A stretch of DNA of 64,000 bases from Flavobacterium sp. Sd200. GTDB lineage: Bacteria > Bacteroidota > Bacteroidia > Flavobacteriales > Flavobacteriaceae. Where the stretch lies: NCBI RefSeq assembly GCF_009826935.1, contig NZ_WUMN01000006.1, forward strand, positions 62,001 through 126,000, in the 5' to 3' direction. Below are positions 34,400 to 43,579 of the stretch, in pieces. The position numbers and the translations under genes were made by a program. The notes under the pieces were generated by a model. It worked only from the letters and a program-made list of their open reading frames with translations, had not been told where the DNA came from and did not search any database. The stretch's first letter is position 1; each line of letters begins with the position of its first letter.

Positions 34400-35410
34400 A
34401 TGAAAATAATAGTTCCTATGGCAGGCAGGGGTTCACGCCTTCGCCCACACACATTAACAGTACCTAAACCACTTATACCTATTGCCGGCAAACCTATAGT
34501 GCACCGCCTTGTAGAAGATATTGCCAACGTTTTAAACAAAGACATTGAAGAAATTGCCTTTATTATTCATAAAGATTTTGGAGATAAAGTAGCCGATGAG
34601 CTTGTGGCAATTGCCGAAAAACTGGGCGCCAAAGGTTCTATATACTATCAGGAGCAGCCTTTGGGTACTGCACACGCCATTATGAGCGCTAAAGAAAGTA
34701 TGAGTGGCCCTGTAGTTGTGGCGTATGCCGATACACTATTCCGTGCTGATTTTACGTTAGATACTACAGCCGACAGTGTTATATGGGTGCAGCAGGTAGA
34801 CGACCCGAGTGCTTTTGGTGTGGTTAAGCTGAATGACAGGAACGAAATAACCGATTTTGTTGAAAAGCCTAAAGAATTTGTAACCGACCTTGCCATTATA
34901 GGCATCTATTATTTTAAAAGTGGCGAAACACTACGCGGGGAGCTGCAATACCTTCTGGACAACAACATTACAAAAGGCGGTGAGTATCAGCTAACTGATG
35001 CGCTTGAGAACATGAAACAAAAAGGCATGAAATTTGTGCCTGGTAAAGTAGACCACTGGATGGACTGTGGTAATAAGAATGTTACGGTAGACACCAACTC
35101 GCGCATGCTGAACTTTTTACACCAGGATGGTCAAAATCTGGTATCTCCGTCGGCAGTTTTAGAGAACAGTACTGTAATACAGCCATGTTTTATTGGCGAG
35201 GGTGTTAAATTGGTAAACAGCACTGTAGGTCCAAATGTATCGTTAGGCAATAATACCACCGTACAGGACAGCACTATAAAAAACAGTTTGGTGCAAACGC
35301 ACACAACCATTGTAAACGCAAACCTGGATAACGCCATGATAGGCAACCATGCTGTGTTTAACGGCAAATTTACAGCCGTAAGCATTGGCGATTATTCGGT
35401 TTTAGAATAA
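34400..35410 (+). CDS. Sugar-phosphate nucleotidyltransferase
   Basis: A 336-residue NDP-sugar pyrophosphorylase. The N-terminal Rossmann-like domain starts IIVPMAGRGSRLRPHTLTVP, then KPLIPIAGKPI; the nucleotide and sugar sites are in YQEQPLGTAHAI and WVQQVDDPSAFGVV; the C-terminal third is a left-handed beta-helix with hexapeptide-like repeats (NSTVIQPCFIGEGVKLVNS). It makes an activated sugar (glucose-1-phosphate thymidylyl- or mannose-1-phosphate guanylyl-type). The exact sugar cannot be told. Part of the envelope cluster. Confidence 0.93.
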   Translation: MKIIVPMAGRGSRLRPHTLTVPKPLIPIAGKPIVHRLVEDIANVLNKDIEEIAFIIHKDFGDKVADELVAIAEKLGAKGSIYYQEQPLGTAHAIMSAKESMSGPVVVAYADTLFRADFTLDTTADSVIWVQQVDDPSAFGVVKLNDRNEITDFVEKPKEFVTDLAIIGIYYFKSGETLRGELQYLLDNNITKGGEYQLTDALENMKQKGMKFVPGKVDHWMDCGNKNVTVDTNSRMLNFLHQDGQNLVSPSAVLENSTVIQPCFIGEGVKLVNSTVGPNVSLGNNTTVQDSTIKNSLVQTHTTIVNANLDNAMIGNHAVFNGKFTAVSIGDYSVLE

Positions 35411-35417
35411 CATACGC

Positions 35418-36776
35418 ATGAAGTTTAAAATTCTTTTTAGCGGCATTATACTAACAGGGGCATTAACAGCCCCTTTAGCCGTTTTTGCACAACAGGAACC
35501 CGAAGAAATTGCACTGGCCAACAGCGAATTTGAAGACAATTTTTATGAGGCTCTTAAACAAAAAGGAATTGAAAACTATGATAAGGCCGTTCAGGCACTT
35601 CAAAAGTGCCTTATTAAAGATGCCAACAATCCGGTTATATATCATGAATTGGGTAAAAATTTTCTTGCCCTGCGCAATATGCCCGAGGCAGAGAATGCTT
35701 TCTTAAAGGCCACACAGCTCGACCCTAAAAACCGTTGGTACTGGCAGGGACTGTATGATGTGTATTATGAGAATAAAGACTACAACAAGTCTATAGAAGT
35801 AGTACAAAAGCTCATGGAGTGGCAAAAAGAATACTATCAGGAAGATTTGGTATCGCTTTACATGTACACCAAACAGCATGACAAAGCTTTGGCGCTTATA
35901 AACGAAATGGAAGAAACCGTTGGCGTATCTGAAAAAAGAAAAATGTATAAAGCCCAAATACTTAACACCGGGAAATATGCCAAACCGCAAAAAGACCAGT
36001 TGGAAGAAGCTATACGCAAAAACCCAAAAGAAGAGTCTAACTATCTGGACCTGATTTACCTGTACAGCGAAAGTAACCAAGAGGCAAAGGCAGAAGAAGT
36101 TGCCAAAAGGCTTGAAAAAGAGATCCCTGGTTCAGACTGGGCACAGGTGGGGCTGTTTAAATTTCATATAAACAAAAATGAGGGCGATAAGGCTTCTGAG
36201 TCTATGTTCCGCATATTGCAAAGCCCAAAAATAGATCAAAAAATTAAACACCGTGTGCTAAACGAATTTCTTATCTATGCCAGCAATAACCCCAAATATA
36301 CGGCAAACCTTGATAAAGCTTTGACCTATTTTGAGGATGACAAAAATGTAAATGCAGTTAAAGAAGTAGGCAAGTTTTATTTTAACAAAAAGAAATTTAC
36401 TGAGGCTGCGAACTATTTTGCTAAAAGCCTTATTGGAACACCCGATGATATAGAAGCTATAGAACTGTTGCTGTACAGCTATGCCGAAAGTGCCCAAAAC
36501 GACATACTCCTTCAAAAAGCGTCTGAATATATTGACTCCTACCCTACCCATGCACGATTGTATTATTATGCCGGATTGGGAGCCAACAGGCAAAAACAGT
36601 TTGCCAAAGCTAAAGACTGGCTTACTGACGGCCTCGATTTTGTGGTGGAAGACCCGGAACTCGAAGCAGCCTTAAACAAACAACTGGGCGAAGCCTATGG
36701 CGGCCTGGGCGATACTAAAAAGAAAGAAACCTACCTTGCAAAGGCAGACAAGCTTGCAAAAACAATAAAACGATAA
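35418..36776 (+). CDS. TPR-repeat periplasmic protein
   Basis: A 452-residue exported protein: signal peptide (~1-24, ends AVFAQQEPE), then about ten tetratricopeptide repeats such as YEALKQKGIENYDKAVQALQ and NPVIYHELGKNFLALRNMPE. TPR arrays are protein-interaction scaffolds. The stop codon is followed directly by the ATG of the DUF4292 lipoprotein gene, and the EnvC-like gene follows, so a role in assembling an envelope complex is likely. No catalytic motif. Confidence 0.92.
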   Translation: MKFKILFSGIILTGALTAPLAVFAQQEPEEIALANSEFEDNFYEALKQKGIENYDKAVQALQKCLIKDANNPVIYHELGKNFLALRNMPEAENAFLKATQLDPKNRWYWQGLYDVYYENKDYNKSIEVVQKLMEWQKEYYQEDLVSLYMYTKQHDKALALINEMEETVGVSEKRKMYKAQILNTGKYAKPQKDQLEEAIRKNPKEESNYLDLIYLYSESNQEAKAEEVAKRLEKEIPGSDWAQVGLFKFHINKNEGDKASESMFRILQSPKIDQKIKHRVLNEFLIYASNNPKYTANLDKALTYFEDDKNVNAVKEVGKFYFNKKKFTEAANYFAKSLIGTPDDIEAIELLLYSYAESAQNDILLQKASEYIDSYPTHARLYYYAGLGANRQKQFAKAKDWLTDGLDFVVEDPELEAALNKQLGEAYGGLGDTKKKETYLAKADKLAKTIKR

Positions 36777-37550
36777 ATGAAGAAAACCATAACACTGCTG
36801 CTAACCCTAACGTTGCTGGCCTCGTGCAAAAGCAAACAGGCTGTTGTTGCAGAGCAGGCAGCAGAAGGCTCTAAGCAGGTTACAGAAATCGTAGAAGGAC
36901 ATTATAAAACGGCACGTAAATTTGAAACGCTGCTTATAAAATCTAATGCGCGCTATCAGGATAAGAATACGACGCAAAATGTAACGGCCGAGATTCGCAT
37001 TAAAAAAGATGAAGCCATACTGGTTAGTATCCGTTTTCTTGGCATTACTATGGCAAAAGCCCTTATTACCCCTAAAGAAGTTAGCTATTACGAAAAACTG
37101 AACAGTACTTATTTTAAAGGCGATTATGCTGTTTTGAGCCGATGGCTGGGCACTGACCTTGACTATAAAAAAGTAGAGAACATGCTTGTGGGCGAGGCTT
37201 TAGACGACCTTAGCAAAGGAGTTTACAAAGCGTCTTTACAGGACGGAAAATATAAACTTACCGGCAAAGAAAGCGGCAGTACAATTAAAGAATATTTGTT
37301 TGAAGGAGCCAACTACCTCCTTAAAAAACAACTTATTACACAGGGTGGTGCACAAGCCCGAAGCCTCGATGTGCAGTATCCTTCGCACAACGAATACCAA
37401 CAGGCCATACTGCCATCGGCCATAAAAATAGTAGCCGAACAAAAAGATACAGTAAACATTAACATAGAATATACTTCGGTTAAGTTCGACGAAAAATTAA
37501 CTTTTCCTTATGAAGTGCCCGAAGGTTTTGAACAGATCTTTATAGAGTAA
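36777..37550 (+). CDS. DUF4292 lipoprotein
   Basis: A 257-residue lipoprotein (lipobox LASC, Cys17) of family DUF4292, common in Bacteroidota. It begins right after the TPR gene stop, with no gap, and precedes the EnvC-like gene by 15 bases. The mature part is beta-rich (ENMLVGEALDDLSKGVYKAS and NINIEYTSVKFDEKLTFPYE), consistent with a LolA/LolB-like half barrel that could carry lipids or lipoproteins, though that fold is my inference. Function unassigned. Confidence 0.9.
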   Translation: MKKTITLLLTLTLLASCKSKQAVVAEQAAEGSKQVTEIVEGHYKTARKFETLLIKSNARYQDKNTTQNVTAEIRIKKDEAILVSIRFLGITMAKALITPKEVSYYEKLNSTYFKGDYAVLSRWLGTDLDYKKVENMLVGEALDDLSKGVYKASLQDGKYKLTGKESGSTIKEYLFEGANYLLKKQLITQGGAQARSLDVQYPSHNEYQQAILPSAIKIVAEQKDTVNINIEYTSVKFDEKLTFPYEVPEGFEQIFIE

Positions 37551-37565
37551 AATATATAAAAAAAC

Positions 37566-38819
37566 ATGACCAGATTTTTCCTTACTATTTTACTTATTGC
37601 TACCGGTTTTATAGCAAAGGCACAGGGAGGTGCCGAGCAAAAAAAACTGGAAGACCGCAAAGCCCAGATACAAAAAGAAATTTTAGAGCTTAACAACCGT
37701 ATTAAGGATGAGAGCTCTAAGGAAAAATCGGTATTGGCTAAAATTGAAGACGGCAGGGCTAAAATAAAGCTCAATGAAAGGCTACTGTATACTACCAACA
37801 AGCAGGCTCTTTTGATTAATGATGAAATATATGTTAATCAGGTAAAGACTAATAAGCTCAAGGCCGAATTAAAAGTGCTTAAAGAAGATTATGCCAACAT
37901 GCTGGTGCGTGCCTACAAAACCCGCAGCGACCAAAGCCGCATTATGTTCCTTTTATCGTCTCAGGGCTTTTTGCAGGCTTACAAGAGGCTGCAGTATATG
38001 AAGCAGTATGCAAGCTTCAGGAAAATACAGGGCGATGAAATTAAGAGCAAAATGGCCGAGCTTGACACACTGCTCAAAAAGCTTACTGTGCAAAAACAGG
38101 AAAAAGTGCGCCTGCTTACAGAGATAGACAATGCCAAAGATGTTCTTGAAAAAGAAAAAAGAGAACAGGAAGACCTGGTTAGAAGTATTCAAAAAGATAA
38201 GAAAAAGTTAGCCGCCGATATTACCCGCAAGAAAAAAGAATCGCGCGAAATACAACGCAAAATAGATGCAATGATACGTGCAGCCATTGCGGCAGCCAAC
38301 AAAAAAACGGCCAAAAAAGCGAGCGAGTCTAAGGCAACAACGGCAGCAGCGGCAAAAGCTTCTACAACAAAAATTACGCTTACAAAAGAGGGCAAGATAG
38401 TATCTGACAACTTTAAAGCCAATAAGGGAAGATTGCCTTGGCCTGTTGAAAAAGGATATATTTCTACCGGATATGGCACACAGCCCCACCCTGTTATGAA
38501 AAACCTTGAAATTCATAACAGCGGTGTAGATATTACTACAGAGCCGGGCACTAACGTAAGAGCAGTTTTTGGTGGTGAGGTAATGAGTGTACAGGTAATA
38601 CAAGGCACACGCAATAAAATTGTTTATTTACAGCATGGTGACTTTATAACGGTTTATTATAACCTTGCCACGGTAAATGTCAGTTCTGGCGATAAAGTGT
38701 CTTTAAAGCAATCTATAGGCACAGCAGCGGCTAACCCAACAACAGGCAACTCTGTTATAAAATTCCTTGTGCTGCAAAACACTACCTATTTAAATCCGTC
38801 TACCTGGATAACAAAATAA
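37566..38819 (+). CDS. EnvC-like murein hydrolase activator (M23 domain)
   Basis: A 417-residue exported protein: signal peptide (~1-20), a long charged coiled coil (~20-265) and a C-terminal LytM/M23 domain (~285-415). The LytM part shows RLPWPVEKGYISTGYGTQPHP, GVDITTEPGTNVRAVFGGEV and VYLQHGDFITVYYNLA. In active M23 enzymes the metal ligands are H...D and HxH; here HNSGVD is seen and the final HxH is not (QHGD), so it is probably a catalytically dead amidase activator of the EnvC type. It acts in the periplasm at division. Last gene of the cluster. Confidence 0.92.
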   Translation: MTRFFLTILLIATGFIAKAQGGAEQKKLEDRKAQIQKEILELNNRIKDESSKEKSVLAKIEDGRAKIKLNERLLYTTNKQALLINDEIYVNQVKTNKLKAELKVLKEDYANMLVRAYKTRSDQSRIMFLLSSQGFLQAYKRLQYMKQYASFRKIQGDEIKSKMAELDTLLKKLTVQKQEKVRLLTEIDNAKDVLEKEKREQEDLVRSIQKDKKKLAADITRKKKESREIQRKIDAMIRAAIAAANKKTAKKASESKATTAAAAKASTTKITLTKEGKIVSDNFKANKGRLPWPVEKGYISTGYGTQPHPVMKNLEIHNSGVDITTEPGTNVRAVFGGEVMSVQVIQGTRNKIVYLQHGDFITVYYNLATVNVSSGDKVSLKQSIGTAAANPTTGNSVIKFLVLQNTTYLNPSTWITK

Positions 38820-38826
38820 AAACCAT

Positions 38827-38861
38827 AAAAAACGGCTGTCTTATTAAGACAGCCGTTTTTA
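38827..38861. terminator. Bidirectional terminator
   Basis: AAAACGGCTGTCTTA and TAAGACAGCCGTTTT form a perfect stem with a two-base loop and flanking A and T runs. It ends the envelope cluster and the convergent T9SS cargo gene. Confidence 0.92.
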
Positions 38862-38878
38862 CATAATGGTAGAAATTA

Positions 38879-40765
38879 TTATTGTTTAATAACTTTTACA
38901 GATGCTACTCCATGTTGTGTATAAGCCTGTAAAATATAGCTTCCATTTGGCAGATGCGCTACGTTTAACGTTACATCAGATGCGTTTGCCAATTGGCTCA
39001 TAACTTTTTGACCCAGCATATTTATTATCGTTATTTTAGAAATAACTGTACTGCTGTTAACCGTAACTACATCTGTAACTGGATTAGGATAAACCTTTGT
39101 AGATTTTAATAAATTGTTATCTCTGCCCATAGCATTTGTAGCAGTAATAGCATGTAGTGGGCTCAGACATCCGTCTATAAAACTTTGCCCAACATAATAG
39201 GTATGCTCATGCTCTAAAAAAGTATCCTCAGGTATCGGCTCATACACTCCTGCGTCATTCAATATAAACCAGCTAACAGTAGCATTATATTCAACATCAA
39301 TATCAAGAGTAGAAACCGTTTCGCCTACATAAAAACTCTGCAAAGCATCGCCTCCCGGTTCAGTCGGTGCATCTACCAGGGTAATCCTTACATAAGTTGG
39401 GTTACTGGTACAGCCATTTAAAGATTGTCTTACACTGTAAAGCCCACTGTTAAGATTATCTGTCAATTCAACAGGCTGCGTAATAAAACCTATAAAAGAC
39501 CAGTTAACCGTAGAACCGCTAACCGTTTGTGCAATAATATCTCCTACTAAGGAACCAGAACATAATGTTTGTTCGGCTTCTGCTTCCGGAGCCCTTGGAA
39601 CACCCACTGTTACCGTAACTTCTTTAGGAATACTTGTACAAGTACCAATGGTTTGGGTAACCACATAAAGCCCCGAATCTATTGGCACGCCTAATGGTAT
39701 TTCCTGATCGTTATACGTCCATGTCACCGTTCCTCCTTCTACCCCTGTTCCAATAAGGTCGCTGAGGGTAGAGTTAGGACAAACATATTGTTCCGTAGGA
39801 CCTTCAGGTTGTGGTGTAATATTTACAATAACGTCTGCCGCAGTTCTTGTGCTCTCACAAACACCGTCTACCTGTGCCACATAATAAGTGCCGGATGCTA
39901 CCTCGGCTGTTGGAGCAAGTGCTGTTCCTCCTGTCAATGCTGTATACCACCTAAATGTTCCGTTAGTAACAGTTCCTGCTGCCGTTAACTGCGATACAGT
40001 GGTTACTCCGCAATATGACTGAGCCTCGGATGTTGGAGCAGCAGGGGTTACACATGGCACGGCAGCCGCCGATACCCCAAATACATTAAGCACACCTTCT
40101 GCTGTAGAAGTTTTGGTAAACTGTATACTGCTAACCCTTTTAGACTGGTTGGCAGTAGTTATGTTTATAGTGTACATGTAGATCCTTGGATTGCTAACAT
40201 CGTTCTGAATGCCGTTATCGTTGCGACTTACACGCCCCATACCCGATATTACAACAGGCAATGAAGTACTGTAATACCAATCGGGCACAACGGTACCGGT
40301 TGCGGTTTGTGTAGTACCATCGTCAAAATTTACAACGCTTGTGGTAGTCACCTGGCCGCTGCCCCCGGTAGCCATTACATACACTCTGACTGCCATTATA
40401 GGGTTACTGAAAGTGAGTGTACCTGTATCATTAGTTTCCTGCAACCTCAGCGAGTTATTTTCATTAAAAGGTGCAAACTGAAACCGTATGGCACTGTTTG
40501 CTGATGCTGTGACCAATCCGCTTGCAGGAATAGCATTGGAATAGGTAGATGAGTTTGGGGTAGACCTGTAATCCGTGGTCATAAAGGCATAATTGGCATT
40601 ATCAACACCAATGGTGCTGGAAGATGATGCCGCCCCGGTTCCATCGGCAATTACATCAGCATTAAAACCTGATGATACGGTAAGAATTTGATTTGTTTGT
40701 GCTGTTGCTGCCCAACCGCAAATAAAAAGCCCCCCAATAAACAATTTGTGTAGTTTTATTTTCAT
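38879..40765 (-). CDS. Secreted T9SS type A sorting-domain protein with Ig-like repeats
   Basis: A 628-residue surface or secreted protein. A signal peptide (~1-22, ends AATAQ) is followed by a ~200-residue beta-sandwich N-terminal region, then about four ~80-residue Ig-like repeats with Cys pairs (LCSGSLVGDIIAQ, GLYSVRQSLNGCTS), and a C-terminal type A sorting domain (STKVYPNPVTDVVTV to VASVKVIKQ). The sorting domain directs export by the T9SS that needs SprE. The C-terminal 240 residues resemble the neighbouring 262-residue protein. Probable adhesin; function unknown. Confidence 0.93.
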   Translation of the reverse strand: MKIKLHKLFIGGLFICGWAATAQTNQILTVSSGFNADVIADGTGAASSSSTIGVDNANYAFMTTDYRSTPNSSTYSNAIPASGLVTASANSAIRFQFAPFNENNSLRLQETNDTGTLTFSNPIMAVRVYVMATGGSGQVTTTSVVNFDDGTTQTATGTVVPDWYYSTSLPVVISGMGRVSRNDNGIQNDVSNPRIYMYTINITTANQSKRVSSIQFTKTSTAEGVLNVFGVSAAAVPCVTPAAPTSEAQSYCGVTTVSQLTAAGTVTNGTFRWYTALTGGTALAPTAEVASGTYYVAQVDGVCESTRTAADVIVNITPQPEGPTEQYVCPNSTLSDLIGTGVEGGTVTWTYNDQEIPLGVPIDSGLYVVTQTIGTCTSIPKEVTVTVGVPRAPEAEAEQTLCSGSLVGDIIAQTVSGSTVNWSFIGFITQPVELTDNLNSGLYSVRQSLNGCTSNPTYVRITLVDAPTEPGGDALQSFYVGETVSTLDIDVEYNATVSWFILNDAGVYEPIPEDTFLEHEHTYYVGQSFIDGCLSPLHAITATNAMGRDNNLLKSTKVYPNPVTDVVTVNSSTVISKITIINMLGQKVMSQLANASDVTLNVAHLPNGSYILQAYTQHGVASVKVIKQ

Positions 40766-40913
40766 ACGCTAATAATTTGGTGATTTAACTTTATTGATGA
40801 AAACTATTTGATGTTCAATAAATTTAACAATAAAATATTCACCATATCAGCCTATTGATTGAAATTACAGCATCATAACAATCTTGTTTCGGGTTGTTAT
40901 ATTTTTCTTAAAA

Positions 40914-40943
40914 AATATGGCTGCCCAAACATAGGCAGCCATA
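40914..40943 (-). terminator. Terminator of the 262-residue T9SS gene
   Basis: TATGGCTGCC and GGCAGCCATA pair around CAAACATA; on the minus strand the stem is followed by TTTTTTAAG, 26 bases past the stop codon of the gene at 40970. Confidence 0.8.
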
Positions 40944-40969
40944 TAAAGTGAACCGAAAATATTTTTAAT

Positions 40970-41758
40970 TTACTGTTTTACTACTTTTAAAGATGTACTT
41001 CCTGTTGCAGTAGTGGCCTGTAAGATATAGGTTCCGGCAGTAAGTCCGGAAATATTTACCTCAGCATTATTGGCGTTTACAGACTTTCCTAAAACCTTTT
41101 GCCCTAAAACATTTGTTATTGTAACCTGAGTAATTGCCTCACTGTTACTTAGGTTAATTAGCTGATTAGCAGGATTAGGATACAATTTAAAATTGCGGAA
41201 TGCAGAGTTGCCCGTTCCCATTATTTGGTTTACAGTAATGGCATGAAAAGGACTCTCGCAAAAACCGTTAGATTGGGTAACATAATATGTTTGGCCGTCT
41301 ACTAAAGCTTCTTCCCTGTTAGTAATACGTATCATTTCAGAATTGCCATCCATAACATACCAACGCACTTCGTACCCGTCAATAACAGATATTTCGAGGT
41401 TAGCAATAGTTTCGCCAGCACTAAATTGTTGTGGAGATGTGCCACCTGCTTCGGCAGGGGTTTCAGTAAGATTTACACGCACATGGGCAATACCGCTTGT
41501 ACAGCCATTTACGGTTTGGGTTACGCCATACCAGCCACCGTCAATAATATCTACTTCCGGCTCTACGGGTTGGGTAATAAATCCAATAAACATGTAGTTT
41601 AGCGTAGCTCCCTCTTCTGCAGAGGCAACTATATCGCCTACTTTAGCCCCAAAACAAAGTGTCTGAATTTCGTCAGCGCGGGGTATTGGACATTGGGCAA
41701 AAGCCCCTGTGGCTGTAAGGAAACTCCCTACAACCAAATTAAATAAATTCTTTTTCAT
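40970..41758 (-). CDS. Secreted T9SS type A sorting-domain protein, short paralogue
   Basis: A 262-residue protein with signal peptide (~1-21, ends GAFAQ), an Ig-like domain with LCFGAKVGDIVASAEEG, a second beta-rich domain with FIGFITQPVEPE, and a type A sorting domain (NFKLYPNPANQLINLSN to STSLKVVKQ). Residues ~25-262 align with the last ~240 residues of the 628-residue neighbour (for example FIGFITQPVE, DNG/NGCTS and TYYV blocks), so it looks like a shortened duplicate. It lacks the N-terminal region and most repeats. Surface protein of unknown role. Confidence 0.92.
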   Translation of the reverse strand: MKKNLFNLVVGSFLTATGAFAQCPIPRADEIQTLCFGAKVGDIVASAEEGATLNYMFIGFITQPVEPEVDIIDGGWYGVTQTVNGCTSGIAHVRVNLTETPAEAGGTSPQQFSAGETIANLEISVIDGYEVRWYVMDGNSEMIRITNREEALVDGQTYYVTQSNGFCESPFHAITVNQIMGTGNSAFRNFKLYPNPANQLINLSNSEAITQVTITNVLGQKVLGKSVNANNAEVNISGLTAGTYILQATTATGSTSLKVVKQ

Positions 41759-41859
41759 AGCAATAATTTTTCGGTATAACAGGCATTCGCCTTTTTACCC
41801 TACCAAAAATTAATACTATTTTACTTGTTATGAAGAAGGGTAAACAGTATATCGATTTT

Positions 41860-41886
41860 AAAAAAAGTACTCTTTATACAAAGAGT
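41860..41886 (-). terminator. Terminator overlapping the thioesterase stop codon
   Basis: On the minus strand ACTCTTTGTATAAAGAGT folds into a seven-bp stem followed by ACTTTTTTT. The stem includes the last codons and stop of the thioesterase gene. Confidence 0.75.
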
Positions 41887-42383
41887 GCCTTAAGCTCTGT
41901 AGCATCGTGTGGGTTCATTTTACCCGCCAGTACCAAACTAAGTTGCCTGCGTCGCAAAGCGGCTTCATAGCGTTGGATTTCGAGTTCTGTTTGCGGAATT
42001 AACGGCAATACTTTTACAGGGTTTCCTGCTTCGTCTACAGCTACAAAGGTATAGATTGCTTCATTGGCTTTGGTTCGTTCGCCCGATGTACGGTCTTCGA
42101 TCCATACATCAATAAACGTTTCCATACTTGAGTTAAACGTGCGCGAAACTTTTGCCTCTATAGTAACAACACTACCCAACGGTATAGACCTGTTAAACGC
42201 CACGTGATTTACCGATGCCGTAACTACAATATACCCGCTGTGGCGGCGCGCCGCAATACTTGCAGCCCTATCCATACGGGCAAGAAGCTCGCCTCCAAAA
42301 AGATTGTTCAGTGGGTTAGTTTCGCCAGGCAAAACAATATCAGTCATAATACAAACGGAGTCGGCAGGGTGTTTTCCGGTCAT
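41874..42383 (-). CDS. Acyl-CoA thioesterase (hotdog fold)
   Basis: A 169-residue hotdog-fold hydrolase of the YciA/BACH family that cleaves acyl-CoA to free acid. Family signatures: IVLPGETNPLNNLFGGELLARMD at residues 16-38 with the catalytic Asp/Asn region, and VTASVNHVAFNRSIPLGSVVTIEA. Length matches. It has its own promoter and a terminator that overlaps the stop codon, so it is monocistronic. Substrate chain length is not predictable. Confidence 0.94.
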   Translation of the reverse strand: MTGKHPADSVCIMTDIVLPGETNPLNNLFGGELLARMDRAASIAARRHSGYIVVTASVNHVAFNRSIPLGSVVTIEAKVSRTFNSSMETFIDVWIEDRTSGERTKANEAIYTFVAVDEAGNPVKVLPLIPQTELEIQRYEAALRRRQLSLVLAGKMNPHDATELKALFV

Positions 42384-42396
42384 GTGTTTTTTTTTG

Positions 42397-42426
42397 CAAA
42401 GATACTCTTCTTTTGCCCTGAAACAA
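42397..42426 (-). promoter_or_regulatory. Promoter of the thioesterase gene
   Basis: On the minus strand: TTG (42424-42426, within TTTTG), a 19-base spacer and TATCTTTG (42397-42404), 13 bases before the start codon. A full match to the Bacteroidota consensus. Confidence 0.68.
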
Positions 42427-42502
42427 AAGACAGGTAAAATTCAGGATTTAACTTTGCGAATCTCTATGGCTTCTCCGGACATCTTTGTGATATAAGTTAA
42501 TC

Positions 42503-42531
42503 GCAAAAAAAATCCCCCTTAAAAGGAGGAC
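42503..42531 (-). terminator. Terminator of the SPOR-domain gene
   Basis: On the minus strand TCCTCC pairs with GGGGGA around TTTTAA, then a run of eight T residues follows. It lies directly after the stop codon. Confidence 0.7.
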
Positions 42532-42537
42532 TCTGTA

Positions 42538-43482
42538 TTATAATTCCTGAACCAGTATCCAGGCTTCTTTATCGCCGTTCTTGTGTATTTCCCTCATGCT
42601 TTGTTTTGCATCGGTATGATTAGCAAAACTGCCGTACAATACAGGATAAAGACCATATTTGTTAGCTTGTAATTTCCTCGCTTTGTAGCCTTTTGCCGTA
42701 AGCTGATCAACCGCTTTTTGTGCATTGGCCTCGCTTTGGTAGGCACCTGCCACTACATGATAAGATAATTTTTCTTTTACAGCCTCCTTAAGCGGAAGTG
42801 TTACTGCTGCCGGAAGCGGATTATCTATAAAAAAAGTTGCCTCCTGTATTTGCTGTTGCACCCGTTGCTGCACTTTTTGTTGTACTGCAAGGGTTTGCTG
42901 TGCTACCCTGTTATCATTATAGGTTTTAAAACCTGTTAATCCAAACCCAATTGCTGCTACAAAAATAGCGGCATATTTAAGGTATGAGTAACTGCGCCTG
43001 CGTTCGGGTGTAAAAATTATAGGGGCTTTTTCCTCAAGGGCTTCAACCTCCGCTTTATACACCTCACGCTTTACCGCCGGAGATACCACCATACTAAGCC
43101 CAAAAGACTGTGTAAGATAGTTTACAGGAACATCAGGTGTAAATACCATGTTGCCCTCTGCATTCAATAATATCTCGCCTAAGTTTTTTAAATAAATGGT
43201 ATTGGCACCGTTTAGCGCGTGTTTCCAAATGTCAGTTGTAGCTGCAATAGCATTCACCGCTTCGGCGTAGGAAATTTTTTCCTGCGATGCGATATGATTA
43301 GCTAAAAGCCCGTCATTATTTTTTACATTCGCATTAAAAGAAACCAGTTTTTTTGGAGGATAGAAGGTGTGCGATGCCGCATCAAGATATGAGGGCTGGA
43401 TCTCGGTTAAAAAAGCGCCAAAACCAGGAACGGTAACGCATTGGTAACGGTATAATAAGGCCGATATGTGTTTCTCTATCAT
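42538..43482 (-). CDS. HU-CCDC81-like and SPOR domain membrane protein
   Basis: A 314-residue protein from the ATG at 43482 (a second ATG precedes it). The N-terminal ~150 residues match paired HU-CCDC81 domains (ISALLYRYQCVTVPGFGAFL, GLSMVVSPAVKREV), then one membrane helix (~170-190, YAAIFVAAIGFGLTGFKTY), a Gln-rich linker, and a C-terminal SPOR domain (YHVVAGAYQSEANAQKAVDQL, YPVLYGSFANHTDAKQSM). SPOR domains bind denuded peptidoglycan at division sites; the cytoplasmic HU-like part may bind protein or DNA. Divergent from dprA. Confidence 0.9.
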   Translation of the reverse strand: MIEKHISALLYRYQCVTVPGFGAFLTEIQPSYLDAASHTFYPPKKLVSFNANVKNNDGLLANHIASQEKISYAEAVNAIAATTDIWKHALNGANTIYLKNLGEILLNAEGNMVFTPDVPVNYLTQSFGLSMVVSPAVKREVYKAEVEALEEKAPIIFTPERRRSYSYLKYAAIFVAAIGFGLTGFKTYNDNRVAQQTLAVQQKVQQRVQQQIQEATFFIDNPLPAAVTLPLKEAVKEKLSYHVVAGAYQSEANAQKAVDQLTAKGYKARKLQANKYGLYPVLYGSFANHTDAKQSMREIHKNGDKEAWILVQEL

Positions 43483-43523
43483 CATAACAACAAATTTAAC
43501 TATTAGGCACCGATTTCAAAATT

Positions 43524-43545
43524 TTATCCACAAATGTTATTAACA
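43524..43545. promoter_or_regulatory. DnaA-box-like sites between the SPOR gene and dprA
   Basis: TTATCCACA (43524-43532) is the textbook DnaA box and TTATTAACA (43537-43545) a related site four bases away. Both lie in the 97-base divergent intergenic region. DnaA binding here is inference from sequence only. Confidence 0.4.
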
Positions 43546-43579
43546 ATACTAACCCATTAATTAACCGCCACTTACACTT

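Noticed and set aside
42449..42456. TAACTTTG on the plus strand as a promoter
   Set aside because: No TTG at a suitable distance and no plus-strand gene follows; only a nine-codon frame lies downstream before the convergent terminator.
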